Both the position numbers and the translations under genes were made by a program. Below are positions 30,908 to 40,479 of a stretch of 64,000 bases of DNA, one piece after another. The first letter of the stretch is position 1, and every line of letters starts with the position of its first letter. The notes below the pieces were generated by a model. It was not told the origin of the DNA, ran no database searches, and saw nothing but the letters and a program-made list of their open reading frames with translations. This DNA comes from Aurantimonas aggregata. GTDB lineage: Bacteria; Pseudomonadota; Alphaproteobacteria; Rhizobiales; Rhizobiaceae. The stretch covers positions 161,199-225,198 of the forward strand of contig NZ_JAAAMJ010000005.1 of assembly GCF_010500835.1 (NCBI RefSeq), written 5' to 3'.

Positions 30908-31648
30908 ATGACCGGACAGCTCAAGGACAAGGTCGCGCTGGTTACCGGCGCCTCCCGCGGCATCGGCTACCAGATCGCCAAGGGGCTCGCCGCCGAAGGC
31001 GCCCATGTCATCGCCCTCGCCCGCACCGTCGGCGGGCTCGAGGAACTCGACGACGAGATCAAGTCCGCCGGCGGCTCGACTACGTTGGTGCCGCTCGACC
31101 TGACCGACATGGGCGGGATCGACCGGCTGGGCGGCGCCATCAACGAGCGCTGGGGCCGGCTCGACGTGCTGGTCTCCAATGCCGGGCTCCTGGGCGTGCT
31201 GGCGCCGATCGGCCATATCGAGGCGAAGACCTTCGAGAAGACCATGACGGTCAACGTCACCGCCACATGGCGGCTGATCCGCTCGGTCGACCCGTTGCTG
31301 CGCAAGGCGCAGGCGGGCCGCGCCATCGTCATCTCGTCCGGCGCGGCGCATTCGGCGAAGGCCTTCTGGTCGCTCTATGCCGCCAGCAAGGCCGCCAGCG
31401 AAGCGCTGGTCCGGTCCTGGGCGAACGAGACGCAGAACCTGCCGCTGCGGGTGAACTCGGTCAATCCCGGCGCGACGCGCACCGCGATGCGCGCCCAGGC
31501 GATGCCCGGCGAGGATCCGAAGTCGCTGCCGACGGCGCGCGAAGTCGCGGCCAAGATCGTGCCGCTGGCCTTCGCCGACGTCACCGAGACCGGCAAATTG
31601 TTCGACGTGCGGGCCGGGCAGTTCCTGGACTACCGCGACCCCGCCTGA
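30908..31648 (+). CDS. short-chain dehydrogenase/reductase
   Basis: This 246-residue SDR has the glycine motif TGASRGIGYQIA, NAG in VSNAGLLG, a catalytic serine in VISSGAAHSA and YAASKAA (Tyr-x3-Lys). Its substrate is unknown. The cvpA-purF-SDR order is common in Hyphomicrobiales, but I know of no demonstrated purine link. Its 3' end overlaps the convergent pssA by 19 bp. Confidence 0.88.
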   Translation: MTGQLKDKVALVTGASRGIGYQIAKGLAAEGAHVIALARTVGGLEELDDEIKSAGGSTTLVPLDLTDMGGIDRLGGAINERWGRLDVLVSNAGLLGVLAPIGHIEAKTFEKTMTVNVTATWRLIRSVDPLLRKAQAGRAIVISSGAAHSAKAFWSLYAASKAASEALVRSWANETQNLPLRVNSVNPGATRTAMRAQAMPGEDPKSLPTAREVAAKIVPLAFADVTETGKLFDVRAGQFLDYRDPA

Positions 31649-32463
31649 TCCTCTCTGGCCTCGATGGCCGCCCGCTGGCTGAAGGCGCGGACGGAGAAGG
31701 CGATCGAGACGAAATAGGCGATCGCCGTAAGCGTCAGCGTTTCCCAGAAGAAGCTCAGCAGCACCGCGACATAGGCGACGAGGCCGAGAATGATCGGGAT
31801 GGCGTAGTCACGCGGCACCCGGATCCCGGCGCCCTTGCCCGACCATGTGGGCAGGCGGCTCGCCATCAACAGGCCGATCGCCACGAGATAGACGCTGGCG
31901 ACGCCAGCGGTCAGCCCCGGTACGCCGAGATCCAGCCCCGAGAAGCTCAAATAGACCGGGAACATCGCCAGCGCCGCCCCGGCGGGCGCCGGGACGCCGA
32001 CGAAGAACGCCGAATGCCATTTCGGCCGGTTGGGATCGTCAAGCATCGTGTTGAAGCGCGCCAGCCGAAGCGCGCAGGCGCTGGAATAGAGCAGCGCGGC
32101 GATCCAGCCGAGCGAGCCGGCGTCATGCAGCATGTAGGCATAGAGGACGAGGCCCGGCGCGACGCCGAAATTGACGATGTCGGCGAGCGAATCCATCTCC
32201 GCGCCGAAGCGGCTCTGGCCCTTGAGATAACGCGCCACGCGGCCGTCGATGCCGTCGAGCAGCGCTGCGCCCAGCACCAGGCTGACCGCCAGTTCGAACC
32301 GACCCTCGAAGGCCATCCGGATGCCGGTCATCCCGGCGCAGATGGATAGCAGCGTAATGAGATTGGGCGCGATGCGCCTGAAAGGGATGCGGCGCCGGGC
32401 GGGAATGTCCGCCTCGTCCGGCTTGCCGGGCTCGAACGGCGGAAACGGGGAACCGATGGCCAT
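31630..32463 (-). CDS. pssA: CDP-diacylglycerol-serine O-phosphatidyltransferase
   Basis: This is a 277-residue membrane enzyme making phosphatidylserine. The CDP-alcohol phosphotransferase motif is read as DGRVAR, then FGAEMDSLAD, giving the D-G-x2-A-R-(x)n-G-x3-D-x3-D pattern. Multiple hydrophobic segments follow. Its ATG shares one base with the psd stop, so synthesis of the two enzymes is coupled. It acts directly before Psd. Confidence 0.92.
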   Translation of the reverse strand: MAIGSPFPPFEPGKPDEADIPARRRIPFRRIAPNLITLLSICAGMTGIRMAFEGRFELAVSLVLGAALLDGIDGRVARYLKGQSRFGAEMDSLADIVNFGVAPGLVLYAYMLHDAGSLGWIAALLYSSACALRLARFNTMLDDPNRPKWHSAFFVGVPAPAGAALAMFPVYLSFSGLDLGVPGLTAGVASVYLVAIGLLMASRLPTWSGKGAGIRVPRDYAIPIILGLVAYVAVLLSFFWETLTLTAIAYFVSIAFSVRAFSQRAAIEAREDQAGSR

Positions 32464-33161
32464 CAGTCGCGCCTCGACGGCCAGGTCGGCAGCTGGTTGC
32501 CGAATTCGGCGATGATCGTCTCGCCGGCTATCGCCGTCTGGCCCTCGGCGACACGCGGACGGGCGCCATCCGGCAGATACACGTCGAGCCGCGAGCCGAA
32601 GCGGATCAGACCGAAGCGCTCGCCGGCCTCGAGCCGGTCCTCGGTCCTCGACCAGCAGATGATCCGCCGCGCCAGGAGCCCGGCTATCTGCACGACGCCG
32701 ATCTCGCCCTGCGGCCCGTCGATGACCAGCGAGTTGCGCTCGTTGACCTCGCTCGCCTTGTCGAGCTCGGCGTTGCGGAACTCGCCCTCGCGATACGCGA
32801 TGCGGGTGATCCGGCCGCGCATCGGCGCGCGGTTCACGTGGCAGTCGAGGACGGTCATGAACACCGAGATTCGCAGCATCGGCTCGACCCCGAGATCGAG
32901 CTCGGCGGGCGGGACGACATGCCCGACCAGCGAGACGCGGCCGTCGGCCGGGCTCACCACCAGATGATCGGCCACTGGCGTGACACGCTCGGGATCGCGG
33001 AAGAAGTAGGCGCACCAGGCCGTCAGGATCAGGCCGAGCCAGAACAGCGGCTCCCAGAAGAAGCCCAGCACCACGGCAACGGCGAAGAAGGCCGCGATGA
33101 ACAGGTAGCCGGCCTTGTGGACCGGAGCCATCACGTTACGGATCGAAGCGAAAATGTGCAT
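32463..33161 (-). CDS. psd: phosphatidylserine decarboxylase proenzyme
   Basis: This 232-residue protein is of the short, archaeal/rhizobial type. It has an N-terminal membrane anchor and ends with [11 protein letters not shown], where cleavage between Gly and Ser generates the pyruvoyl cofactor. The catalytic [13 protein letters not shown] region precedes it. It converts phosphatidylserine to phosphatidylethanolamine. The gene lies between the ABC exporter and pssA on the same strand. Confidence 0.93.
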   Translation of the reverse strand: MHIFASIRNVMAPVHKAGYLFIAAFFAVAVVLGFFWEPLFWLGLILTAWCAYFFRDPERVTPVADHLVVSPADGRVSLVGHVVPPAELDLGVEPMLRISVFMTVLDCHVNRAPMRGRITRIAYREGEFRNAELDKASEVNERNSLVIDGPQGEIGVVQIAGLLARRIICWSRTEDRLEAGERFGLIRFGSRLDVYLPDGARPRVAEGQTAIAGETIIAEFGNQLPTWPSRRD

Positions 33162-33315
33162 CTCTGGCGGTCTTTTCCTCAGGCAGGTCGGCGCGACGGG
33201 GTCATGCCGGAAGGGCGCGGGCCGCCCGATCGTTCCGCCGGGTCTAGCCGATGGACGGCTTCAGCGCAAAGCCGCCCGTTCACGCTGGCGACATCGCACG
33301 TCGTCCCTCCACGCC

Positions 33316-35208
33316 TCAGGGCGACGGCGGCTTGCGCCGTTCTATCACGCCCAGCGCATCCGCCTCGCGGGCGCGGCGCAGCGTCTCCTCCGCCTCGGTC
33401 GCCTCGCGCTGCATCGCCCACATCTCGGCATAGAGCCCGCCGGCGGCCAGCAGGCTGCGATGCGAGCCGCGCTCGACGATCTCGCCGGCCTTCAGCACGA
33501 TGATCTCGTCGGCGTTGATGATCGTCGACAGGCGGTGCGCGATGGTCAGCGTCGTGCGCTCCTTCGACACCATGTCCAGCGCCGTCTGGATGTCCTGTTC
33601 GGTATGCGTGTCGAGCGCCGAGGTCGCCTCGTCGAGGACGAGGATCGGCGGCGCCTTGAGGATGGTGCGGGCGATCGCCACGCGCTGCTTCTCGCCGCCC
33701 GACAGCTTCAGCCCGCGCTCGCCGACCATGGCGTCGAAACCGCCCGGCAGTTCGCGGATGAACGAGGCGATCTGCGCCAGCTCGGCGGCCCGCTCGACGT
33801 CTGCCTCGCTCGCGTCGATCCGGCCATATCGGACATTGTAGGCGATGGTGTCGTTGAACAGCACGGTATCCTGCGGGACGATGCCGATGGCGGCGCGCAC
33901 CGAATCCTGCCGGACCGCCGCGATGTCTTGGCCGTCGATCAGGATGCGCCCCGAGCTGACGTCGTAGAAGCGGAACAAGAGCCGCGAGATCGTCGACTTG
34001 CCGGCCCCCGACGGCCCGACGATCGCCACCGACTTGCCGGGCGGCACCTCGAACGAAATGCCTTTCAGGATCTCGCGCTGCGGATCGTAGCCGAAGTGGA
34101 CGTTCTCGAAGCGGATCGCCCCCTCGCGCACCACCAGCGCCGGGGCGCCCTCGGGATCCTTCACCTCGGCCTCGACCTCCAGCAGATCGAACATCTGCTC
34201 GATGTCGGTGAGGCCCTGGCGGATCTCGCGATAGACGAAGCCGATGAAGTTCAGCGGCACCGAAAGCTGCATCAGCATGGCGTTGATGAAGACGAAGTCG
34301 CCCAGCGTCTGCGTGCCGGCCCGGACCTCCAGTGCCGACATCACCATGGTGATCCCCATGCCGACGCCGAAGATGACGCCCTGGCCGAAATTCAGCCAGC
34401 CGAGCGACGTCCAGATCCGCGTCGCCGCGACCTCGTAGCGCGCCATGGAGTTGTCGAAGCGCTGCGCCTCCATCGCCTCGTTGCCGAAATACTTCACCGT
34501 CTCGAAGTTGAGGAGCGAGTCGATCGCCTTGGTGTTGGCGTCGGTATCGGACTCGTTCATGTCGCGGCGGATGTCGATGCGCCAGTCGCTCGCCTTGATG
34601 GTGAACCAGCTGTAGAGCCACACCGTCACGGCGATCACCACGACGTAGGACAGGCCGTAGGTGACGCCGAAGATCACCGCGACGAGCGCGAACTCCAGGA
34701 TCGTCGGCACGGTATTGAGGATGGTGAAGCGGACGATCGCCTCGATGCCCTTGGTGCCGCGCTCGATGATCCGAGACAGGCCGCCGGTACGCCGCTCGAG
34801 ATGGAAGCGCAGCGACAGACGGTGCATGTGCACGAAGGTCTGGTAGGCGAGCCGGCGCACCGCATGCTGCCCGACCCGGGCGAACAGCGCGTCCCGCAGC
34901 TGGTTGAGGGCGACGGCGATGACCCGCGCGACATTGTAGGCGACGACGAGCGTCACCGCACCGGTGAGGATCAGCGGCAGCCATTCCCGGGCGCTGTCGG
35001 CGCCGTCCAGCGCGTCGGTCGCCCATTTGAAGAAATACGGGACGGCGACGGTGAGCAGCTTGGCGAGGATCAGGAAGACCGAGGCGTAGATCACCCGCAT
35101 CCTGAGGTCCGGCCGATCCGCCGGCCACATATACGGCCACAGATTCACCAGCGTCGAGAATGTCGCCCCGCGGTCGCCCGATACGCGCTTGCTGCCTGGA
35201 TTCGCCAA
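33316..35208 (-). CDS. Atm1-type ABC transporter ATP-binding protein/permease
   Basis: This is an ABC exporter half-transporter: an N-terminal six-helix domain, then an ATPase with [27 protein letters not shown] and LVLDEATSALD. Full sequence character resembles Atm1/HMT1-like exporters, which move glutathione-metal or persulfide species. The TTG at 35208 has an AAGGA site upstream and gives 630 residues; a GTG at 35256 would give 646. It is followed by psd, which may be incidental. Confidence 0.85.
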   Translation of the reverse strand: MANPGSKRVSGDRGATFSTLVNLWPYMWPADRPDLRMRVIYASVFLILAKLLTVAVPYFFKWATDALDGADSAREWLPLILTGAVTLVVAYNVARVIAVALNQLRDALFARVGQHAVRRLAYQTFVHMHRLSLRFHLERRTGGLSRIIERGTKGIEAIVRFTILNTVPTILEFALVAVIFGVTYGLSYVVVIAVTVWLYSWFTIKASDWRIDIRRDMNESDTDANTKAIDSLLNFETVKYFGNEAMEAQRFDNSMARYEVAATRIWTSLGWLNFGQGVIFGVGMGITMVMSALEVRAGTQTLGDFVFINAMLMQLSVPLNFIGFVYREIRQGLTDIEQMFDLLEVEAEVKDPEGAPALVVREGAIRFENVHFGYDPQREILKGISFEVPPGKSVAIVGPSGAGKSTISRLLFRFYDVSSGRILIDGQDIAAVRQDSVRAAIGIVPQDTVLFNDTIAYNVRYGRIDASEADVERAAELAQIASFIRELPGGFDAMVGERGLKLSGGEKQRVAIARTILKAPPILVLDEATSALDTHTEQDIQTALDMVSKERTTLTIAHRLSTIINADEIIVLKAGEIVERGSHRSLLAAGGLYAEMWAMQREATEAEETLRRAREADALGVIERRKPPSP

Positions 35209-35347
35209 GACTGTCCTTCCGACGCAGGCAGCGCGGCAACCGCGCCGCGCGTCCACATCCTGTCGTTAGTTTTGGCCCGCGCGCGAGCCGCTGTCCGAAC
35301 CCGTGCCGGCTCGGCGCCGTTTGTGACCGTCGACGCGTGGTTGCCGG

Positions 35348-37567
35348 TCAGCCGCTGCCGCCGGCCTCAGGTGTTTCGACAAGTTCGTCGGGAACGCTGA
35401 AGACCTGGCCGGGATATATCAGATCCGGGTTCCGGATCTGATGACCATTGGCCAGATAGATTACCACGTAGCGGCTGCCCATTCCGTAGGTCTCCCGCGA
35501 GATGCGCCAGAGCGAGTCGCCGCGTCGAATAATGACCCGGCCGGGCGCCGTGGTCAGTGCCTCCTGCCGCGTTATCGGCACCTGATCCTCCGCCGATGCG
35601 GCATCAGAATTCTCCATCGGGCGAGCCTCGTCCTCCGTGAGCGCCGGGGCCGACGTCCCGGCTACGGGGGTCGATGTCTCGGCTCGCGCCTGGCTTGCGG
35701 CCGGCGGAGCGGGAGTTCCAGCCGGACGCTCGGCGGCGGCGCCGGCCGGAAGGGAGGCCACCGCGTCCCTCGGCTCGCCAGGTGTGCTCTCTTGCGATGC
35801 CGGCGGTCGAGCGTCACCCAGTGACGCTTCGTCGGACCCGGCGGATGCGGCCGCCGGCTCATTCGGCGATGTTGCGGCCGCCGGACTTTCGTCCTCCCCT
35901 ACGGAGGTCGACGGTGCCGCGGAACCCGCAAACGCATTCCCACGTGCCGTGCCTGCCGCGCCCTCGCCGCTGCCACCCGCGACGCCGGTGCCTGGCGCCA
36001 TGGCCCGTGGCGGCGCCACCATCGCCACCGATGCTCCCTCAGGCCGCTGGAACGGCACTTCCGCGCGCATCTCGACGCTGCCGTCCCGCGCCATCTGGTC
36101 GGCCCGCACGATGTGGTCGCCCGGCGCGACCGGCGTCTCGGCACTGACGAGGAAGCGCCCTTCCGCACTCGCGCGATCCTCGGCGATGCGCAAATTGTCG
36201 ATATAGACCCGCACCAGCGCACCGGCCTCGGCCGCGCCGGCGACGAAGAGCTTGCCGGCCTCGATCTCCACTGCCTCGACGCGCAGCATCGGCACGGCCG
36301 GCTGCGGGTTAGCAACGGCCTGCGGTTCGGCGCGCGGCAGCGTCACCGTGCCGGCTTCGGGTGCAGCCTCCGAATCGAGCGCCGCCGTATCCGTGGTCGG
36401 CGCGGCGAGGCGTGCCTCGGTCCCGGCGGGCGGCGTCGCCGTCCCCGGGCCCTCGGTCGGGAGGGACGCCGAGCGCGGCGGGGCCGCCGCATCATCCCGC
36501 GGCGCGCCGGCCGGAATGCTGATCAGCCGCGACGCCTCGTTCGGCGTTTCCACCATCGCCAGCAATTCGCTCTCGCGACCCGGCTGCGGCACGGACACGA
36601 TGGCGATCTCCTCCGACGTCGCGACGGTCCCGTCCTCGCCGGTGGCGGTGATGCGGATGGCGTGGTCGCCCGGCGCCAGCGCCGTCTCGAGCACGATGGC
36701 GAACTCGCCGGCGGCATTCGCCGTATCGGTCCCGATCGTTGTATCGCCGTCAAGAAGCGCAATCCGGGCGCCCGGCGCCGCACGGCCGGCGATCACCGTC
36801 GCGCCATCGGGCTCGACCCGCAACAGGTCGAAGCGCGGCGTCGCATCGGCTGCGTCGACCGCGCCACCCGCCGGCTCAGACGGGGCGCCCGCCGCCACGG
36901 CGGCGTCATCGGGCCCCGGCCGGCTCTGACGCGCCGATGGCGACGTTGCGGCGTCCGCCGTGGTCGCCTCGCCGTCCCGGCCGGTCACCCGCGCATCCGT
37001 CCCTTCGGGCGCCGTCGCCGCAGGCGCGGGTTCGCCGGCCGGCGCCGCACCGTCGCTTCGATCGGCAGCCGTCGGCGCGAGCGCGTCGCCCGTGGGCGCG
37101 TCCGGCCGGGCGCCGTCGCCGGTTGGCGCGGCCTCTGACACCCTCGGTTCAGGCACCACCGGCTCGGGCATCGCGGTCTCGGGCATCGCGGTCTCGGGCG
37201 CCACCGGCTCGGTGATCGCCGTCGCTGCCGGCGGGCCGTCGGCATCGGAGGGCGACGCTTCCGCCATCTCAGGGGTTGTCGCGCCGCCTGTCGTCCCGCC
37301 AGAGGGGTCCACCGCCTGCGGCACCGCGCCGCTCGGCGACGCCGGTTCGCCGGCCACTGGCTCGGTTGAACGAATCCGGCTGTCACGGACACCGTCCTCG
37401 GCAGAGATCGCCTCCTGCGGCAGGGCGGCGACGTCCGTTTCCGCAGCGTCCTGCCGCGGGCCGGAGATGCGCAGCCGCTCGCTCTGCAGCATGTCCCAGT
37501 AGCCGGCGACGATCGCCACCAGCAGGACCACGCAGACCAGGAGAATTCCGACGACTTTCCGCTGCAT
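35348..37567 (-). CDS. LysM and Ig-like domain envelope protein
   Basis: This 739-residue protein has one N-terminal membrane segment (VVGILLVCVVLLVAIVAGYW), a long Pro/Ala/Thr/Glu-rich low-complexity stretch, and two similar Ig-like modules (around APGDHAIRITATGEDG and APGDHIVRADQMARDG). A C-terminal LysM follows (RRGDSLWRISRETYG ... NPDLIYPGQVFSVP). LysM binds peptidoglycan, so a membrane-anchored wall-binding role is likely. The ATG at 37567 is the start. Its exact job is unknown. Confidence 0.85.
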   Translation of the reverse strand: MQRKVVGILLVCVVLLVAIVAGYWDMLQSERLRISGPRQDAAETDVAALPQEAISAEDGVRDSRIRSTEPVAGEPASPSGAVPQAVDPSGGTTGGATTPEMAEASPSDADGPPAATAITEPVAPETAMPETAMPEPVVPEPRVSEAAPTGDGARPDAPTGDALAPTAADRSDGAAPAGEPAPAATAPEGTDARVTGRDGEATTADAATSPSARQSRPGPDDAAVAAGAPSEPAGGAVDAADATPRFDLLRVEPDGATVIAGRAAPGARIALLDGDTTIGTDTANAAGEFAIVLETALAPGDHAIRITATGEDGTVATSEEIAIVSVPQPGRESELLAMVETPNEASRLISIPAGAPRDDAAAPPRSASLPTEGPGTATPPAGTEARLAAPTTDTAALDSEAAPEAGTVTLPRAEPQAVANPQPAVPMLRVEAVEIEAGKLFVAGAAEAGALVRVYIDNLRIAEDRASAEGRFLVSAETPVAPGDHIVRADQMARDGSVEMRAEVPFQRPEGASVAMVAPPRAMAPGTGVAGGSGEGAAGTARGNAFAGSAAPSTSVGEDESPAAATSPNEPAAASAGSDEASLGDARPPASQESTPGEPRDAVASLPAGAAAERPAGTPAPPAASQARAETSTPVAGTSAPALTEDEARPMENSDAASAEDQVPITRQEALTTAPGRVIIRRGDSLWRISRETYGMGSRYVVIYLANGHQIRNPDLIYPGQVFSVPDELVETPEAGGSG

Positions 37568-38051
37568 CACGACACCATGCCCCGCCGTCTCGAGCTCACG
37601 TTCAGACACCGCGAGACGCTTTCTTCCGACCTTTAACGAAGCCCTGCCCGCCCTACAAGCAAACCGGTCTGGCGCGGGATGACAACGGCGCCGGCGGCAC
37701 GGCGAAGCGTCTCTGCGCAAGCGGCGGCAAGCCCGCCTGTCGGCCTTCCCGCGGAGGGTTCACGGTCGGCCGGCTTTTCGCGACATCGCCCGCGATCACC
37801 GCGCGTCGCACCGCGCGCGCCGCGGCCTTCGCTCCCTAAGCGATGATCCCGATCGGCGGGCCGACGCCGGTGTGGCTCGGCGGCAGGCATGGGTCGCGAC
37901 AGACCAGCACCGGCGCGGGACTCGACCTCGGCCACGTCGACCAGACATCATCGCTCGCGGGCATGACCTCACCGCCGGAAGCGCAACTTCGCGCGGCTTT
38001 TGCCGCCTTCTCCCTTGCCAGCGACGGCCGGCACGCGTATTGCCCGTCCCC
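37568..38051. other. gene-free stretch before tRNA-Ser
   Basis: This GC-rich 484-bp region lies between the LysM gene start and the tRNA. Several overlapping open frames exist on both strands, but none resembles a protein or has a good ribosome site. It should contain the LysM-gene and tRNA promoters. Nothing else is recognised. Confidence 0.5.
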
Positions 38052-38141
38052 GGAGAGGTGGCCGAGTGGTCGAAGGCGCTCCCCTGCTAAGGGAGTATAC
38101 CAGCGATGGTATCGAGGGTTCGAATCCCTTCCTCTCCGCCA
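38052..38141 (+). tRNA. tRNA-Ser(GCT)
   Basis: A class II tRNA: acceptor GGAGAGG pairs with CCTCTCC, then discriminator G and an encoded CCA. The anticodon loop reads CTGCTAA (anticodon GCT), a long variable arm follows, and the T-loop is GGTTCGAATCC. An integrase starts 73 bp after it, and its 3' end is the probable integration site. Confidence 0.96.
38128..38141 (+). repeat. candidate attL core (tRNA 3' end)
   Basis: The last 14 bases of tRNA-Ser, CTTCCTCTCCGCCA, are repeated in the same orientation at 59364-59377. The match ends exactly at the CCA, as expected for tRNA-targeting integrases. At 14 bp it is short and could be fortuitous. Confidence 0.4.
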
Positions 38142-38214
38142 TCCCGCGTCCAAGTCATTGAATTTCCTCAACGCTCTATAGCGCAAGGGTTTCGCAATCG
38201 CCGCGTGGTACACA

Positions 38215-39774
38215 ATGGTGGTACACATGGTGTTGCGAATGGCTCGTCCCTGGAAGCATCCAAAGACCGGTGTCTACTATCTGCGGGTTCGCGTGCCGAG
38301 CGACCTCGTAGGTCTTGTCAGGCATGCCGTAGAGAAGCAATCGCTTCGGACGAAGGAAGTCGGTGAGGCACGAGTTCGCTACTCGAAAGCGATGGCCGAG
38401 CTTGCCGAGCGCTGGACGAACTTGCGGCAGGGCCTCGTCCGCCCGACCTACGAGCAGATGAACGCCTACAGTGCCGATTTCTTCGATTCCTATTGCAAGG
38501 AGATCGAAGGCGGACGCTGGTCGCCGTTCTGGGATGATGCACTCGGCGCAGTCGTAGGCCGTTTCATCGAGAAGCCCGATGATCCTGTTGCCGGCAGTGA
38601 CTTCTGCCGCCTCTGCGGTGCGCAGATCAGCGACTATTTCGGCATGCGGGGCATCCGGATTGCCCCAGACATGCAGGGCGCCGTCGACCTCCGAATCGCG
38701 AAGGCAATTGGTGAAGCACTGCCCATCCGTGCCACGCGGGTTCTCGAGAACGACTACGCCGCGGGTTCTGCCGATGCGAAGTACCGCAAATCCTCTGCCG
38801 CGAAGCCGGCCCTCAATCTGGAGGCCGCATTCGAAGCGTACGCGCAGACAGTTGGATTATCGGCTGCCACAAGAAAGCGCTGGTTGCCAGCCCTCCGGAC
38901 GCTGACCGCGCACAGCGGCATCAACGACCTTTCGCGGATCACCGAGACTCATGTCGCCGACTGGATCGAATGGCTTCGCTCCGAGGGCAAGGCGCAGCGA
39001 ACGATCAAGGACGTGTATCTGGCCTCCGCGAAGGCCCTGTTCCGCTACTATGTCGGCGAACGGAAGCTCACAGCCAACCCGATCGAGGCCTTCAACGTCC
39101 GGGTGCCGAAGCGGCGGACGCTCCGCGGACCGGGATTGACCGACCAGGAGGTCCAGCTCGTCCTGAAGGGCACCCTGCAGGCGCCGCCGCAGAAACTCGC
39201 CCCCTGCCACATCGACGCAAGACGCTGGGTTCCCTGGCTTGCGCTCTACACCGGGGCGCGGGTCAACGAGCTGACCCAGTTGAGGAAGGAGGACGTGTCG
39301 CTGATCGACGGCATATGGAGCCTGACCATCACGCCGGAAGCGGGAAGCGTGAAGAACTATAAGGTCCGGGTGGTCCCTCTGCACGATCATCTCATCGAGC
39401 AGGGCTTCGTCGAATTCGCGCAATGCTGCCAGCGCTCGACGCTGTTCTTTACCGCCCGTGGCAAATCAACTGGGGCCGCCCTGACGCCGCACAAGAAAAT
39501 GGGCGAGAACCTCGCGGCCTGGATCCGCGAGCTCGGTGTTACCGACCCAACCGTCGCGCCGAACCACGGATTCCGGCATCGTTTCAAGACGGTGGCGCGG
39601 CGCGTCGGCATGAGCCCTGAGATCCGCGATTTCATCCAGGGCCATGCACCCCGCACCGAGGGCGAGCTCTATGGCGAGTTTCCTGTCCCGGTGCTGAAGA
39701 CAGCGATCGACCTCATCCCGGCCTGGAAAGACTTGTCGCTCGATCCGAAGCCGCAAAGCGCCGGACCGAGCTGA
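38215..39774 (+). CDS. tyrosine-type site-specific recombinase
   Basis: This 519-residue integrase has an N-terminal arm/DUF6538-like segment (RPWKHPKTGVYYLRVRVP), a core-binding domain (about residues 200-300) and a catalytic domain. The residues visible are Arg in YTGARVNELTQL, His-x2-Arg in NHGFRHRF and the nucleophile Tyr in EGELYGEF. It lies directly downstream of tRNA-Ser, so it probably catalysed integration of the accessory region at the tRNA 3' end. Its stop shares one base with the relaxase start. A 9-bp direct repeat spans its start codon. Confidence 0.92.
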   Translation: MVVHMVLRMARPWKHPKTGVYYLRVRVPSDLVGLVRHAVEKQSLRTKEVGEARVRYSKAMAELAERWTNLRQGLVRPTYEQMNAYSADFFDSYCKEIEGGRWSPFWDDALGAVVGRFIEKPDDPVAGSDFCRLCGAQISDYFGMRGIRIAPDMQGAVDLRIAKAIGEALPIRATRVLENDYAAGSADAKYRKSSAAKPALNLEAAFEAYAQTVGLSAATRKRWLPALRTLTAHSGINDLSRITETHVADWIEWLRSEGKAQRTIKDVYLASAKALFRYYVGERKLTANPIEAFNVRVPKRRTLRGPGLTDQEVQLVLKGTLQAPPQKLAPCHIDARRWVPWLALYTGARVNELTQLRKEDVSLIDGIWSLTITPEAGSVKNYKVRVVPLHDHLIEQGFVEFAQCCQRSTLFFTARGKSTGAALTPHKKMGENLAAWIRELGVTDPTVAPNHGFRHRFKTVARRVGMSPEIRDFIQGHAPRTEGELYGEFPVPVLKTAIDLIPAWKDLSLDPKPQSAGPS

Positions 39775-40201
39775 TGACAGCGACGTTTCATGCGCTTGGC
39801 GCCGGGCGCGATGCCGGCCTCTATTACGTCAATGATCCCAATCGCGAGGCTCGCCCCCGAAATCGGGACGAGTATTATGCCGCCGACGGGGGCGGCATTT
39901 GGTGGTCCAGCGGCAGCAGCGTCGTGACGCATGGGGCGGCCATCGACAAGGATAGCTTTCGCGATCTTTGCGCCGGCGTGCACCCTCGTTCCGATCAAGG
40001 AATTGTCCGCGGTTCCGGCGAGCGTCATCGCGCCGGCTGGGATGTGACGTTTTCCGCGCCCAAGTCAGTTTCCCTGCTCTGGGCCGCCGGGAACGACGTG
40101 CAGCGTATTGCGATCGAGGAACTGCATCGCAACGCCGTCGAGGCAGCCCTGTCCTTTAGCGAACGCCATGCGCTTCTCGAAGTGCGGCTTGGCGCCGGCG
40201 G
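39774..40201 (+). pseudogene. MobF/TrwC-type relaxase, N-terminal remnant
   Basis: About 140 residues match the start of a TrwC-type relaxase: the tyrosine region GLYYVNDPN and WDVTFSAPKSVSLLWAAG. After GAGG near 40200 the sequence becomes the antisense of an IS3 orfA. The metal-binding histidine cluster and the helicase half are missing, so it cannot nick DNA as a full relaxase would. It begins in the integrase stop (TGATG), showing that integrase and relaxase were one operon of a mobilizable element. Confidence 0.8.
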
Positions 40202-40204
40202 GAC

Positions 40205-40453
40205 CATTCAGCTCCCCGATCGTGGCATGCAGCGTCTTCACGTCGACCGTCGGCGCCGCGGCAATCGCAGCCGCTTCCGGCCCAAACACGCCGGCGGCAC
40301 CCTCCAGTAGCTTGGAACGCCACTGCGTAATCTGATTGGGATGCACATCGAACTGCTGTGCAACTCGGCCAGCGTCTTCTCGCCGCGCACCGCCGCCAGC
40401 GCCACCTTCGCCTTGAAGGCCGGGCTGTGGTTCCGCCTGGGTCTCTTTGTCAT
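40205..40453 (-). pseudogene. IS3-family transposase OrfA remnant
   Basis: Two minus-strand frames together encode an IS3 OrfA: MTKRPRRNHSPAFKAKVALA followed, after a frameshift near 40360, by VAQQFDVHPNQITQWRSKLL and KTLHATIGEL. The OrfA C-terminus and the whole OrfB (integrase) are missing. This element interrupts the relaxase. No clean terminal inverted repeats were identified. Confidence 0.8.
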
Positions 40454-40479
40454 CGTCTCTCCTGATCACGACCATCCTG

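Noticed and set aside
33115..35400. Long plus-strand frame of 761 codons
   Set aside because: Antisense to the ABC exporter, whose Walker and signature motifs are clear.
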